Below are positions 38,640 through 48,047 of a DNA stretch of 64,000 nt, piece after piece; position 1 is the first letter of the stretch, and each line of letters starts with the position of its first letter. Origin of the DNA: Burkholderiaceae bacterium (GTDB lineage: Bacteria > Pseudomonadota > Gammaproteobacteria > Burkholderiales > Burkholderiaceae_C); NCBI GenBank assembly GCA_018780645.1, contig JADMJJ010000006.1, positions 28,909 through 92,908 on the forward strand, in the 5' to 3' direction. The translations under genes and the position numbers were made by a program. Under the pieces are notes generated by a model that worked only from the letters and a program-made list of their open reading frames with translations, did no database searches and was not told the origin of the DNA.

Positions 38640-39891
38640 GCCAGTGGCTCCAGTTCTTGTGGGTCGGCTGCATTTGCGGGTGGGCGTCAACGACGCTGGG
38701 CACGCGCAGCACAGGGAATTGCTGACCGACCAGGCGCAGCGCCTGCACGGCCGGGCTGGCCAGCAGCAGCTTCATGCTCGGGTGCCGGAAGCTCAGCCGG
38801 TCCACCATGTCGTTGGCCTCGTAGGGCAGGTCGCCGACGCCGTCGCCGTTGCGGTCCCAGCCGAGGTAGTTGCTCCAGTGGTTGCCACCGGTGCTTGCAC
38901 CCGCCTTGGCGCCCCAGGGTTCGTCGCGCGCGCCGACGTAGCGCACCTGCTCGCGGTTGGCGATGAAGTCGTTGCCCTGGACGATGTTGCGCGTCGAGCC
39001 GGCCGACAGATGCACGCCGACATGGTTGTCGACGACCAGATTGCCGCGCAGCGTCGCGTACTCGACGTCGTAGATGAACAGGCCGCGGTTGTTGCCGGCG
39101 ACCACATTGTTCTCGACCACCGAGTCCTGGATGGTGCGCAGCATGATGCCGTGGTCCGAGTTGCCCCAGGTGCGGTTGTTGCGCACCACCTGGTTGCGCA
39201 CCTCCATAAGGGCCAGGCCGCCGCGGTTGTAGTAGCTGTCGTTGTCCTCCCACAGGTTGTAGTAGGAGTTCATGTAGTGGCTGCCGTAGCGGCTGTGGTG
39301 CAGCTTGTTGCCGCGGAAGATCGCCTGGTGCGACACATCCACGTACAGCGCATCGCGCACGAAGCCGATGTTGTTGCCGATGATGCGTGCGCCGGTGGTG
39401 TTGTAGAGCTGCACGCCGTTGCCGCGCTGCGAGGAGTTGTACTCGCGCTTGCCGGTGATCAGATTGCCCTCGATGCGCACATCGTTGGCCTTCTCTATCC
39501 ACAGGCCGAACAGGTTGTAGGTCAGGTCGCAGCGCTGCACCACGGCGCGGTGGGCACCGGGGCGGATGTAGATGCCGGCGTTCTGGTCCTTCAGGCTGTC
39601 CCCCGAGTCGCGCACGATCAGGCCTTCGATCACCACATCGGGCGCCGTCACCCGTATCGTGTCGCCTCGCTGGCCACCGCTGAGCGTGGGGCGCTGGATG
39701 CCGCGCAGGGTCAGCGGCTTGGTGATCAGGAAGTTGCCGGTGTAGAAGCCGCGCTCGACCTCGACCACATCGCCGGCCTCGGCCGCGTCCAGCACCGGCT
39801 GCAGGGCCTCGCCAGGCTTGACGCGCAAGGTCGCGGCCTGCGCACTCAGTTGCGTCAAGCACAGCAGCAGGAGGGCCAGGGTCAGTCTCAT
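38614..39891 (-). CDS. nosD: NosD, periplasmic copper-site assembly protein
   Basis: NosD is a periplasmic beta-helix protein that works with NosFY and NosL to deliver copper to NosZ. The 425-residue precursor has a signal peptide (MRLTLALLLLCLTQLSAQA). It then has many right-handed beta-helix (CASH) turns, such as NAGIYIRPGAHRAVVQRCDLTYNLFGLWIEKA and NDVRIEGNLITGKREYNSSQRGNGVQLYNTTGARIIGNNI. The end YDGLPYE-like region is WDRNGDGVGDLPYEANDMVDRL. The ATG overlaps the nosR stop (ATGA). Confidence 0.95.
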   Translation of the reverse strand: MRLTLALLLLCLTQLSAQAATLRVKPGEALQPVLDAAEAGDVVEVERGFYTGNFLITKPLTLRGIQRPTLSGGQRGDTIRVTAPDVVIEGLIVRDSGDSLKDQNAGIYIRPGAHRAVVQRCDLTYNLFGLWIEKANDVRIEGNLITGKREYNSSQRGNGVQLYNTTGARIIGNNIGFVRDALYVDVSHQAIFRGNKLHHSRYGSHYMNSYYNLWEDNDSYYNRGGLALMEVRNQVVRNNRTWGNSDHGIMLRTIQDSVVENNVVAGNNRGLFIYDVEYATLRGNLVVDNHVGVHLSAGSTRNIVQGNDFIANREQVRYVGARDEPWGAKAGASTGGNHWSNYLGWDRNGDGVGDLPYEANDMVDRLSFRHPSMKLLLASPAVQALRLVGQQFPVLRVPSVVDAHPQMQPTHKNWSHWRDKHYPGQ

Positions 39892-42509
39892 GCCGGCACC
39901 AGTCCCAGGGCCTTCAGCGTCAGGAACAGCGCCGCGCCTATCAGCAGGTTCTTGAAGCCGACATAGCTGAGCATGTCCATCACGCTGGCGCGGCGGTAGT
40001 GGCCTTGCCACCAGGGGCCGTCCTTGACGTAGCGCTTGCCGGCCAGGCGTATCAGCACCTCATAGACGCTCCAGCCGAACCACCAGCCGATGATGGCGCT
40101 GGCCGACAGCCGACCGGTGCCGGCCAGCACCCAGGCCAGGCTGGCGGCGACGGCCAGCGAGAAGCCAGCGATCTGCAGGCCGCGCTGCGTCTTCCAGCCT
40201 TCGGCACTCCAGGGCCAGAGGTGGTCGACCAGTTCCAACCACAGCCACTTCACTCCAACGGCATCGGCCTTGTGCGGCGGCGTCACCGGATCGGTGGGCA
40301 TGCGCGGGTCGGGACCGTTGGCCACCTTGGGGTTCATCGCCGGCATCGGATGGATGGGGATGAAGTAGCCGTCACGGCCGATCGGCGTGATCTCCAGGCC
40401 GTCGCGCTCGCGCCGCTTGCGCTCCTTGGACAGCGGCGGGCAGCCCTTGACATCGGTGTAGAGCACCATGCAGTCCAGGCAATGCAGGCATTCGCGGTGG
40501 TCGATGCGGCCGTCGGCGTCGATTGCCTGGGCGCCGCACCCGACCGCACAGGCCTTGCAGCTGTTGCAGTCCTGCTTGCGCTTGAGACCGAACCAGCGGA
40601 AGGTGCTGGGCATGGCAAGCGAGGCGCCCAGCGGGCAGATGTATTTGCAGTAGGGCCGCTCGATGAACAGCGACACACCCAGTATCGCGGCCACGAAGAG
40701 CCCGTAGGGCCAGGCGCGGTTCGTCACGCCCACCAGGAAGGTGGTCTTGAAGGGTTCGACTTCGGACAGCTTCTCGGCCAGGCCCATGTCGAACATCGAG
40801 ACCGCCAGCAGGGCGAAGAAGATCGCGTACTTGAGCCATTTGAGCCGGTCGTGCACGGCCTGCGGCACGGGCTTTTGCCAGCGCTTGAGGCCCAGCTTGC
40901 GCCCGATCTTGAAGATCGCTTCCGACAGCGAGCCGAACGGGCACATCCAGCCGCAGAACAGGCCGCGGCCGAACAGGAACACGGTCAGGATGATGAAGAT
41001 CCAGAACAGGAAGATGAAGGGGTCGCTCAGGAACAGCGACCAGGTCCAGTTGAACAGCAGCGAGTGGAACCAGGTCAGCACCTGGGTGATCGAGGGCTGG
41101 GCCATCGCGCCGAAGCCGACAAAGCCAATGCTCAAGCCCCAGGCGCTGTACTTGAAGGCATTGACCGGCCACTTGTTCTTGTGCGTGGACAGCCGGGTCA
41201 GGGTTTCGCGGAAGGCATAGACCACGGTCACCGCCACCAGCAGCAGGGCGAACAACGCGATCTCGACGGCGCGCGTCTTCCACACCTGCACCCAGGGCGC
41301 GGCGGCCTCCTGGATGACGGGTCGGCCGCCCTGCAGCAACTCGTCGGCCAGCCAGTAGTTCGCATCGAAGACGGTGAAGCTGCGTGTGCCGGTGGCACGA
41401 TCCACCCGGTTGCCCAGGAAGGCCAGCTTCCACGGATAGGAAGCGGAGAAGGCCTTGCCCCGGATGACGAAGATCGCCGACTCGCTGAAGGTCGGCGCGC
41501 CTATCGCCTGCAGGCCGTAGAGGTTCAGATAGTCGAGGTCGCGGAAGGTGAAGGAGTCGGCGCCCTGCTTGACCTGCACGCGGTCATAGATGCCGCCGCG
41601 CACAAATCCCGAGCCCTTGAACGATTCGACGCCACCGGTGCGCACGACAAACAGTGCATGCTCGCCCGGCTTCAGCTGCCCCTGCAGATTGCTGCGGCCC
41701 AGCTCGCCCAGCAGGCTGCGCGCGAGGTCGGGGTGGTTCAGATCACCGAACCACAGCTCGATGAAGGGCTCGCCGGAACGCTCAAGGCCCACCTGTTCGG
41801 GTTTGACGAGCAGTCGCTGCACGGCGCCGAGCTTGACCAGCTCGGCCCAGCTCAGCGGCTTGCCGCGCTCCAGATACCTGGCCGGCTCGCGCACGGTCGG
41901 CGCGAGTATGCCGACCTGGCGGGCCACGGCGGTGCCCGAGGTCATCATCACCTGGTTCTGCGCGATCACGGTGACGGTGGCACCCGAGATCGCGTCCACG
42001 CCCAGCACGCCCTCGTCGGGGCGCGACTGGCCGACCTCGATCTTGTCGGCCACCGACTTGCCGAGATACTGGTCATTGAATTTCAGCAGCGCCGATTCCG
42101 GTATGCCCAGCAGCAGGATGGGCTCGGAATGCTTGAGCACCTTGACGCCGACAAAGCGGCCCTTGATGTCCATGCCAATCAAGGTGACGACCGGCTTGCC
42201 CGAGTAGGCGGGGGTGTCGGTGATGTCGGTGGACAGCATCACATAGCCCAGCAGCGGTTTCTTGCCGGCCGCCACATCGCCATAGGCCTCGACGTAGGGC
42301 GGTGAGCCGATGCGCTCGGAGAAGCTCTTCGCGCCGGGGAACACCGCGGCGCAGGGCAGCAACGCGCACATGTCCTTGGCCGTGGCCAGGTCGGCGGGCA
42401 GCTCGGCCTCGTAGGCGCCGCCGGCCGCATGGACGCGGCCGCCGCTCAGCAGGAGAGCCAGAAAAAACGCGGCCAGCAAGGCCGCGAACCGGTAGTGTTG
42501 AAGCTGCAT
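39888..42509 (-). CDS. nosR: NosR, flavinylated iron-sulphur membrane protein of N2O respiration
   Basis: NosR supplies electrons for N2O reduction. The 873-residue protein has a signal helix and a periplasmic FMN-binding domain (about 80-190) with SGATVT, where FMN is attached by ApbE. A membrane part follows with CGWMCPFGSL and a second cysteine motif CKYICPLGAS. The cytoplasmic ferredoxin cysteines are CNSCKACAVGCGAQAID and CLHCLDCMVLYTDVKGCPP. Several more helices are near the C-terminus. Its start has AGGGA upstream. The matching FMN transferase is encoded at 45131. Confidence 0.96.
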   Translation of the reverse strand: MQLQHYRFAALLAAFFLALLLSGGRVHAAGGAYEAELPADLATAKDMCALLPCAAVFPGAKSFSERIGSPPYVEAYGDVAAGKKPLLGYVMLSTDITDTPAYSGKPVVTLIGMDIKGRFVGVKVLKHSEPILLLGIPESALLKFNDQYLGKSVADKIEVGQSRPDEGVLGVDAISGATVTVIAQNQVMMTSGTAVARQVGILAPTVREPARYLERGKPLSWAELVKLGAVQRLLVKPEQVGLERSGEPFIELWFGDLNHPDLARSLLGELGRSNLQGQLKPGEHALFVVRTGGVESFKGSGFVRGGIYDRVQVKQGADSFTFRDLDYLNLYGLQAIGAPTFSESAIFVIRGKAFSASYPWKLAFLGNRVDRATGTRSFTVFDANYWLADELLQGGRPVIQEAAAPWVQVWKTRAVEIALFALLLVAVTVVYAFRETLTRLSTHKNKWPVNAFKYSAWGLSIGFVGFGAMAQPSITQVLTWFHSLLFNWTWSLFLSDPFIFLFWIFIILTVFLFGRGLFCGWMCPFGSLSEAIFKIGRKLGLKRWQKPVPQAVHDRLKWLKYAIFFALLAVSMFDMGLAEKLSEVEPFKTTFLVGVTNRAWPYGLFVAAILGVSLFIERPYCKYICPLGASLAMPSTFRWFGLKRKQDCNSCKACAVGCGAQAIDADGRIDHRECLHCLDCMVLYTDVKGCPPLSKERKRRERDGLEITPIGRDGYFIPIHPMPAMNPKVANGPDPRMPTDPVTPPHKADAVGVKWLWLELVDHLWPWSAEGWKTQRGLQIAGFSLAVAASLAWVLAGTGRLSASAIIGWWFGWSVYEVLIRLAGKRYVKDGPWWQGHYRRASVMDMLSYVGFKNLLIGAALFLTLKALGLVPA

Positions 42510-42574
42510 TTCTATCCCTGGCTGCGCCCCTGTGGCCGCGTGTGCTCGAGACACGCGGCCTGGGGCTGGCTCTA

Positions 42575-44509
42575 TCAGGCTTCAACAATCATGCGAGTGC
42601 GCATCTCGAGGTGCAGCGCATGGCAGAAGTGGGTGCAGTAGCACCAGTAGACGCCCGGCTTGTCGGCCACAAAGCTGACCGAGGCCGTCTCCTGCGGATT
42701 GACGATGAAGTTGACGTTGTATTTCGGGATCGCGAAGCCGTGCGTCAGATCCTCGACCTTGTCCAGATTGGTCAGGATCAGTGTCACCTCGTCACCCTTC
42801 TTCAGCTTGAACTCGCGCAGGCTGAAGGCCGGTGCCTGTGAGGTCATCTTCACGGTCACCTTCTTGCCGTTGCGCACCACGCCCGACTCTTTCGGATCCT
42901 TTACCGCCAGCGGGAACTCGTCCAGCGTGTAGACCTGCTTCGGCCGCACCAGATCGCGCTTGAAGATGATGAAGTCGTGGGGCTCGCCGCGCACCGGGTG
43001 GTCGGCCATCAGCACCATCTTCTCGCCCGAGATATCGATCAGCTGCTCGTTCTCCGGGTGCAGCGGGCCGACGGGCAGGAAGCGGTCCTTGGAGAACTTG
43101 CAGCCCACGGCCAGGTACTTGCCATCGGCCGCGATGGTCTCGGACTGCGAGGCGTTCAGGTGGCCCGGCTGGTACTGCACATCGATGCGGTCGACCACGT
43201 ACTTGGCGCTCTTGTCGCCCTTGTGGAAGGCGATGGCCTTCTCGACGTTCCACTTCACCACCTGGCTGTCCAGGAACAGTGTGGTGTAGGCATTGCCGCG
43301 GCCGTCGAAGGCGGTGTGCAGCGGGCCCAGGCCCAGCTCGACCTCGGCCACGATGGCGTCGTCCAGCTTCTCCAGCTTGCCGTCGAACCAGTCCAGCACC
43401 TTGGCCAGTTCGATCACCGTGCCGGTGGGCGACAGCTTGCCGGCGCAGATGAAGTACTTCTGGTCCGGGCTGGCGTTGACGCCGTGTGGGTTCTTGGGCA
43501 CCGAGACATAGGCGGTCAGCGCGGTCTTGGCGTCCTTGTTGGCCTCGTGCGTGCCATCGACCACCGGCACCTTGGAGTCACCATAGGTCTTGAACTTGCC
43601 GGCCTTGACCGCGGCCTCGATGCGGGCGACGTTGAAGAACAGGCAGGCGTCGCGCTCGGCGGACATCATGTCCTCGTACTTGGCGCCCATCTCGGTGTTG
43701 TACTGGTTGGTTGCGGCCAGCTTGCCGTCATACGAGGTGGCGGTCAGGTCGCAGTTGCCGTCGATCAGCACCTGCCAGCGCACCTCCATCGACTCGGCGT
43801 CCACGCAGGTGAACATCGAGTGGTACTTGCCGGCGTCGTCGCTGCCGCTATTGGGCAGGGGGATCGAGAACTCGGCCCCGCAGAACACCCGCGTCGTGTA
43901 GTTGATGGCGGGGTCGACCGGGTCACGCTTGTCCGGGAAGATGCCGTGGAAGCCCTGCACATTGGGCAGTTCGGTGATCTTGTCGCAGACGAAGTAGTCG
44001 AGCCGGATGCGGGCGATGCGGCTGTTGATCTTGTCGTTGATCCAGGCGTAGCGGCCGTCGTAGTTGCCGTCCTTGTAGGAGGCATGGGTGTGGTGGCTGT
44101 CGGCCACCATGTACTTCAGGTTGCCGTCGGCCTTGGTGCCCATGATCTTCTTGGACTCGTTGGTCACGCCCCAGCCGACCAGCGCATCCGGCACGAAGCA
44201 GGGAATGCGGTGGATCTCGCGGCCCGAGGGCAGGCCCAGCACGCGCATGTCACCGGTGTGGCCGCCGCTCCACAGGCCGTAATAGGTGTCCAGCTCGCCC
44301 GGCTTCAGGTGCGTGGCGTTGCCGGCGGCGTGCGCGCCACCGGCGGGTGCCGAACCGGCGGCCGCTGTGCTGGACGATGTGGCCGTGGCGGCGCTGCCGC
44401 CCTTGTCGGTACAGGCGACCACGCCGGCCAGGCTGGCCAGGGCGGCGGTGTTGATGAATTTGCGGCGGCCCGGGATGGTGGGGGGCAGGCCTGCGGTGTC
44501 TTTGCTCAT
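42575..44509 (-). CDS. nosZ: Nitrous oxide reductase
   Basis: NosZ reduces N2O to N2 in the periplasm at the CuZ site with CuA as entry. The 644-residue precursor has a twin-arginine signal (RR at 15-16, GRRKFINTAAL) and an Ala/Ser-rich linker. The propeller includes the CuZ ligands in ADSHHTHASY. The C-terminal cupredoxin domain has CuA ligands in CYCTHFCHALHLEMRTRM. It is the typical Tat-dependent clade I enzyme. The start MSKDTAG lies within GC-normal sequence. A consensus Fnr/Dnr site is centred about 105 bases upstream, shared with the divergent cytochrome gene. Confidence 0.97.
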   Translation of the reverse strand: MSKDTAGLPPTIPGRRKFINTAALASLAGVVACTDKGGSAATATSSSTAAAGSAPAGGAHAAGNATHLKPGELDTYYGLWSGGHTGDMRVLGLPSGREIHRIPCFVPDALVGWGVTNESKKIMGTKADGNLKYMVADSHHTHASYKDGNYDGRYAWINDKINSRIARIRLDYFVCDKITELPNVQGFHGIFPDKRDPVDPAINYTTRVFCGAEFSIPLPNSGSDDAGKYHSMFTCVDAESMEVRWQVLIDGNCDLTATSYDGKLAATNQYNTEMGAKYEDMMSAERDACLFFNVARIEAAVKAGKFKTYGDSKVPVVDGTHEANKDAKTALTAYVSVPKNPHGVNASPDQKYFICAGKLSPTGTVIELAKVLDWFDGKLEKLDDAIVAEVELGLGPLHTAFDGRGNAYTTLFLDSQVVKWNVEKAIAFHKGDKSAKYVVDRIDVQYQPGHLNASQSETIAADGKYLAVGCKFSKDRFLPVGPLHPENEQLIDISGEKMVLMADHPVRGEPHDFIIFKRDLVRPKQVYTLDEFPLAVKDPKESGVVRNGKKVTVKMTSQAPAFSLREFKLKKGDEVTLILTNLDKVEDLTHGFAIPKYNVNFIVNPQETASVSFVADKPGVYWCYCTHFCHALHLEMRTRMIVEA

Positions 44510-44606
44510 GAGAAATCCTCGAAGGGTTGCCGGCACCTGGCGGGTCCGGTCTGGTTTGAAATATTCGTTGGCAGGCCGATGTTCGTGTTTACCGCGATTT
44601 AGGGAA

Positions 44607-44620
44607 TTGATGTGGATCAA
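44607..44620. promoter_or_regulatory. Fnr/Dnr-type box between nosZ and the cytochrome c gene
   Basis: TTGAT-GTGG-ATCAA is a perfect ten-base Fnr consensus match. Its centre is about 104 bases before nosZ and 111 before the divergent cytochrome gene, so it could serve either or both. The surrounding 60 bases are the most AT-rich of the region. Confidence 0.85.
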
Positions 44621-44649
44621 TTGCTTTCAAAAAGAATGGAATTTATGCA

Positions 44650-44664
44650 CCTTTAATTTAAAGG
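44650..44664. repeat. AT-rich perfect palindrome upstream of the cytochrome c gene
   Basis: CCTTTAA-T-TTAAAGG is a perfect inverted repeat that overlaps the start site expected if the Fnr/Dnr box at 44607 sits at -41.5. The 11-mer ATGCACCTTTA (44645-44655) on its left also occurs in the DUF2249 promoter. Confidence 0.6.
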
Positions 44665-44724
44665 GGTATGTGGACGCAGGCCAAATGGTTTCTAGAATCG
44701 CGTCAAACCTTCACGGAGAACCCC

Positions 44725-45117
44725 ATGAGCCTGAAAACCAAAGCCCTTTTGTCGATTTGCAGTGCGGTATTGATGGCCTGCGGCAAGCAGGAGGCCGCGG
44801 CACCTGTAGCAGCACCCGCTGCAGCCCCTACGCCGGTGGCCGCAGCCCCGGCCGAGCCCGACAACGCACTGGGCAAGAGCGTGTTCGGCAAGACCTGCGC
44901 GATGTGCCATGCGGCCGGCGTGGCCGGTGCGCCGAAGCCGGGCGACAAGGCCGACTGGGGCCCGCGCATCGCCCAGGGCAATGACACGCTCTACAAGCAC
45001 GCGCTGGAGGGCTACACCGGGGCCAAGGGCATGATGCCGCCCCGCGGCGGCGGCACGACGCTGAAGGACGAGGAGGTCAAGGCCGCGGTGGACTACATGA
45101 CGGCCCAGTCACGCTGA
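44725..45117 (+). CDS. Lipoprotein cytochrome c (c5-like)
   Basis: The 130-residue precursor has a lipoprotein signal (LSICSAVLMACGKQ, Cys 19 acylated), an Ala/Pro linker, and a small cytochrome c domain with one CAMCH motif. The axial Met is probably in GMMPPRGGG. It resembles cytochrome c5/c4-type electron donors and could deliver electrons to NosZ or to a nitrite or NO enzyme. It diverges from nosZ and is followed after 13 bases by apbE, so it probably belongs to the nos regulon. Confidence 0.85.
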   Translation: MSLKTKALLSICSAVLMACGKQEAAAPVAAPAAAPTPVAAAPAEPDNALGKSVFGKTCAMCHAAGVAGAPKPGDKADWGPRIAQGNDTLYKHALEGYTGAKGMMPPRGGGTTLKDEEVKAAVDYMTAQSR

Positions 45118-45130
45118 ACGACAACTCCCC

Positions 45131-46171
45131 ATGAAATCGCTGTCGAACGTCGATGCCGCCCGCCGCCGCTGGCTGGCCGCGCTGCCGCTGCTGGCCACCG
45201 GCCTGTACCTGAATCCGGGTCTGGCCCTGGGTCAGGCGGCCGGGGTGCACCAGGCCGCGCGCCTGCTGATGGGCACGCGGCTGGACATCACCGTGCAGGC
45301 CGATGACGCTCTGGCCGCGGGCCGGGCAATGGATGCTGCCTTCGTCGAGATGGGCCGCCTGGCCGACATGATGAGCCGCTATCCCGGCAGCCGCGCCACG
45401 AGCACGGTGCACGCCCTGCACGAGGCCGCGGGCCTCAGGCCGGTGCCGGTGGCACCCGAGATGCTGCAGGTGCTGAATATGGCAAAAACGATCTCGCAGC
45501 GCAGCGCCGGGGCTTTTGATATTACCGTCGGGGTATTTGACGGCTGGGGTTTTGATCCAGCTCAAAAAACGATACCGTCTATCGAAGATATTGCAAGAGA
45601 AATACCGCTGGTGAATCACAGGGATTTGATCGTCGATAATAAATCAGCCAGCGCTTATTTAAGGCGCCCGGGTATGCGTATCGATCTGGGCGGTATTGCC
45701 AAACTGCCTATATTGCGGGCCGGCCTGCGCGTATTGCAGGCCCATGGCATGGTTAGCGCGATGCTCAATGGCGGCGGTGACGTGCTGGTCAGCGGCCAGT
45801 TGCAAGGCCGCGACTGGCGCGTCGGCCTGCGCGACCCGCGTGACCCCAGCCGCCTGCTGGGCGTGGTGGGCTTGAGCGAGGGCTTTGTCGCCGCCTCGGG
45901 TGACTACGAGCGCTGCTTTGTGCGCAATGGCCGCCGCTACCACCACATCCTCGACCCCAAGACCGGCCAGCCGACGCAGGGGCCGCACGGCGTGACCCTG
46001 GTGTCGCGCCAGCTGGAGGCGATCAACGGCCTGGGCGCAGCCATCATGGTGGCAGGTGCCCGTGCCGGCCGCGAGCTGCTGGCGCCGCTGGCCGGCGTCG
46101 ATGCGCTGATCGTCGAGGCCGATCAGCGCTTGTGGCTGTCGCCGGGCATGGCGCGCCGTCTGCAGGCTTGA
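45131..46171 (+). CDS. apbE: FAD:protein FMN transferase (ApbE/NosX)
   Basis: ApbE transfers FMN from FAD onto a Thr or Ser in flavoproteins; next to nos genes it is called NosX and acts on NosR. The 346-residue protein has a signal peptide and the family motifs: the core GAFDITVG, IDLGGIAK, and the C-terminal SGDYERCF and HHILDPKTGQP, near the FAD and metal sites. The segment 45475-45725 is clearly richer in A+T than the flanks yet keeps the reading frame. The NosR target motif SGATVT is present in this window. Confidence 0.93.
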   Translation: MKSLSNVDAARRRWLAALPLLATGLYLNPGLALGQAAGVHQAARLLMGTRLDITVQADDALAAGRAMDAAFVEMGRLADMMSRYPGSRATSTVHALHEAAGLRPVPVAPEMLQVLNMAKTISQRSAGAFDITVGVFDGWGFDPAQKTIPSIEDIAREIPLVNHRDLIVDNKSASAYLRRPGMRIDLGGIAKLPILRAGLRVLQAHGMVSAMLNGGGDVLVSGQLQGRDWRVGLRDPRDPSRLLGVVGLSEGFVAASGDYERCFVRNGRRYHHILDPKTGQPTQGPHGVTLVSRQLEAINGLGAAIMVAGARAGRELLAPLAGVDALIVEADQRLWLSPGMARRLQA

Positions 46172-46180
46172 GCCCAGGCC

Positions 46181-47497
46181 ATGCGGCAACTGATGCGGGA
46201 CGTACAGGCGCCGGTCGCTGACACGCCGCATTGGCAACTGGGCCGCCTGCTGGCCGCTCCCCACCGGCTGGCCTTCGGCGCCGCGGCCGCGATGCTGGGC
46301 TTGAGCGCGCTGTGGTGGTGCCTGGCCCTGGTAGCGCAAAGCCAGGGCCGGCCGCTGGCCTGGACCGTCGCCCCGGTCGTGGCCCATGGTCTGCTGATGA
46401 GCTTCGGCTTCATGCCGCTGTTCTTTGCCGGCTTTCTGTTCACCGCCGGCCCGAAGTGGCTGGAACAACCGGCCGTCGATGCCCGCCGGCTGCTGGCGCC
46501 GGTGCTGGCCCAGCTGGGTGGTTGGGGCGTGTTCCTGCTCGGCGTACACGGGCCCGAGCCGGCCTTCGGCGCGGCGCTTTGCGGCTTCGGCCTTGCGGCG
46601 GTTGCTCTGGGCTGGGGCCAGGTCTTGTGGCGCTTCATCTACTTGCTGATGCGAAGCCGTGCCGAGGACCAGCTGCATGCCCGGCTGATCGCCGCTGGCG
46701 GCCTGCTCGGCGCCCTGGCGCTGTGGGCGGCCGTCTTCGGCCTGGCCACCGCCCGCGCAAGCCTGGTGCAGGCCGCCACGCAAATCTCGCTGTGGGGTTT
46801 TGCCGGCACCGTGTTCGCCACCGTGTCGCACCGCATGATTCCATTCTTCTCGTCAGCGGCGCTGCCGGCGCTCGACGCCTGGCGGCCGCGCTGGCTGCTG
46901 TGGTGCTGGACCGGCCTGTTCGCGCTGGAGGCAGCGGTCTTGCTGGCTGAGCTGCAGTGGGGCCCCCTGTCGCCGGCCCTGCGTTGGCTGCAGACGCTGC
47001 TGGAGGGGGGCGCCGGCATCGGCCTGCTCGCGCTGGCCCTACGCTGGGGCCAGGTGCAGGATATGAAGCTGCGCCTGCTGGCGATGCTGCATCTGGGCTT
47101 TGTCTGGCTTGGCACTGCACTGCTGCTGTCGGCCGTCTCGCATGGCCTGATGGCGCTGAGCGAGGGTCGGCTGTCGCTGGGCCTGGCGCCCTTGCATGCC
47201 TACACAATGGGCTTTCTGGGCTCGACGCTGCTGGCCATGGTGACCCGGGTCAGCTGCGGCCATGGCGGCCGCACGACCACCGCCGACGACTTCATCTGGC
47301 GCCTGTTCTGGCTGCTGCAGCTGGCTGTGCTGCTGCGCGTGCTGGGCGGCGTGCTGCAGGCCACCGGCCTGGGTCTGATCCCCGTGCCGCCGCTGCTGGC
47401 CTGGACGGCGCTGATCTGGGCGGCGGTCTGCATCGCCTGGGCGCTGCGCTATGGCCACTGGTATGGCCTGCCGCGCAGCGACGGCAGGCCCGGCTGA
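46181..47497 (+). CDS. nnrS: NnrS family membrane protein (first copy)
   Basis: NnrS is a haem- and copper-containing membrane protein that relieves NO stress. The 438-residue protein has about 12 membrane segments and the family marks HGLLMSFGFMPLFFAGFLFTAGPKWL, VSHRMIPFFSS, LHAYTMGFLGSTLLAMVTRVSCGHGGR and the C-terminal YGHWYGLPRSDGRPG. The terminal DGRPG matches the end of the second copy (53343-54548). It follows apbE by nine bases. A start four codons later (46193) is possible. Confidence 0.88.
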   Translation: MRQLMRDVQAPVADTPHWQLGRLLAAPHRLAFGAAAAMLGLSALWWCLALVAQSQGRPLAWTVAPVVAHGLLMSFGFMPLFFAGFLFTAGPKWLEQPAVDARRLLAPVLAQLGGWGVFLLGVHGPEPAFGAALCGFGLAAVALGWGQVLWRFIYLLMRSRAEDQLHARLIAAGGLLGALALWAAVFGLATARASLVQAATQISLWGFAGTVFATVSHRMIPFFSSAALPALDAWRPRWLLWCWTGLFALEAAVLLAELQWGPLSPALRWLQTLLEGGAGIGLLALALRWGQVQDMKLRLLAMLHLGFVWLGTALLLSAVSHGLMALSEGRLSLGLAPLHAYTMGFLGSTLLAMVTRVSCGHGGRTTTADDFIWRLFWLLQLAVLLRVLGGVLQATGLGLIPVPPLLAWTALIWAAVCIAWALRYGHWYGLPRSDGRPG

Positions 47498-47511
47498 CCC
47501 GACGATCGCTG

Positions 47512-48030
47512 TCAGCGACGTGCGGAAGGCGTGACCAGCAGCCTGGCCGCAGGCAGCCTCAGCCCCTTGGCCGATGCCCCGGCCGCCGGCACCTCGGCCC
47601 AGTTCGATTCACCGACAGCGCAGACCTGGCGCACCTTGAACCACAGCTCGCCGGGCTGCTCCGGCAGGCCAGCGCGCAGCTCGAATTCGTCATACCAGGC
47701 GTCCTGCAGTTGGTCGGCCTCGGTCTGGGCCGTCCAGGTCACCTCGGCCAGGCCTTCGGTGACTGGTTTGCCGTGGCTCTCGAACGGCTGGGCCAGCTTC
47801 TCCATGCGCAGGCTCAGGCGCCAGCCGGGCTTGGGCACCGGCTTGGCGCTGCGCAGGCCGGCGGGCAGGGTGACGACCAGCTGGCGCGTGGCCGAGCCAT
47901 CGCAGCCATGGCCTACCTTCAGGACGGCCTTGTAGCTGCTGCCGGCCTCGGCCTCGCGTTGCTCCAGCACGACGTGGGCTTGCGCCGTGCCGGCCAGGGC
48001 CAGCAGGCCCGCGATCAAAGTCTTGTTCAT
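47512..48030 (-). CDS. YcnI/DUF1775 copper-binding periplasmic protein
   Basis: The 172-residue precursor has a signal peptide ending ALAGTAQA, so the mature protein starts with His (HVVLEQ). In the YcnI family this N-terminal His and a nearby Glu bind copper. The conserved blocks are SYKAVLKVGHGCDGSATRQLVVTLP and PGWRLSLRMEKL. Its neighbours are the TonB receptor and a Cys/His-rich DUF2946 gene, which points to copper import for NosZ. It is the last gene of this operon and converges with nnrS. Confidence 0.85.
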   Translation of the reverse strand: MNKTLIAGLLALAGTAQAHVVLEQREAEAGSSYKAVLKVGHGCDGSATRQLVVTLPAGLRSAKPVPKPGWRLSLRMEKLAQPFESHGKPVTEGLAEVTWTAQTEADQLQDAWYDEFELRAGLPEQPGELWFKVRQVCAVGESNWAEVPAAGASAKGLRLPAARLLVTPSARR

Positions 48031-48047
48031 GGTGCTTGTTCCTTGGT

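Noticed and set aside
39999..42305. 768-codon open frame on the plus strand opposite nosR
   Set aside because: Shadow of nosR; composition dominated by Gln, Gly, His and Ala with no motif.
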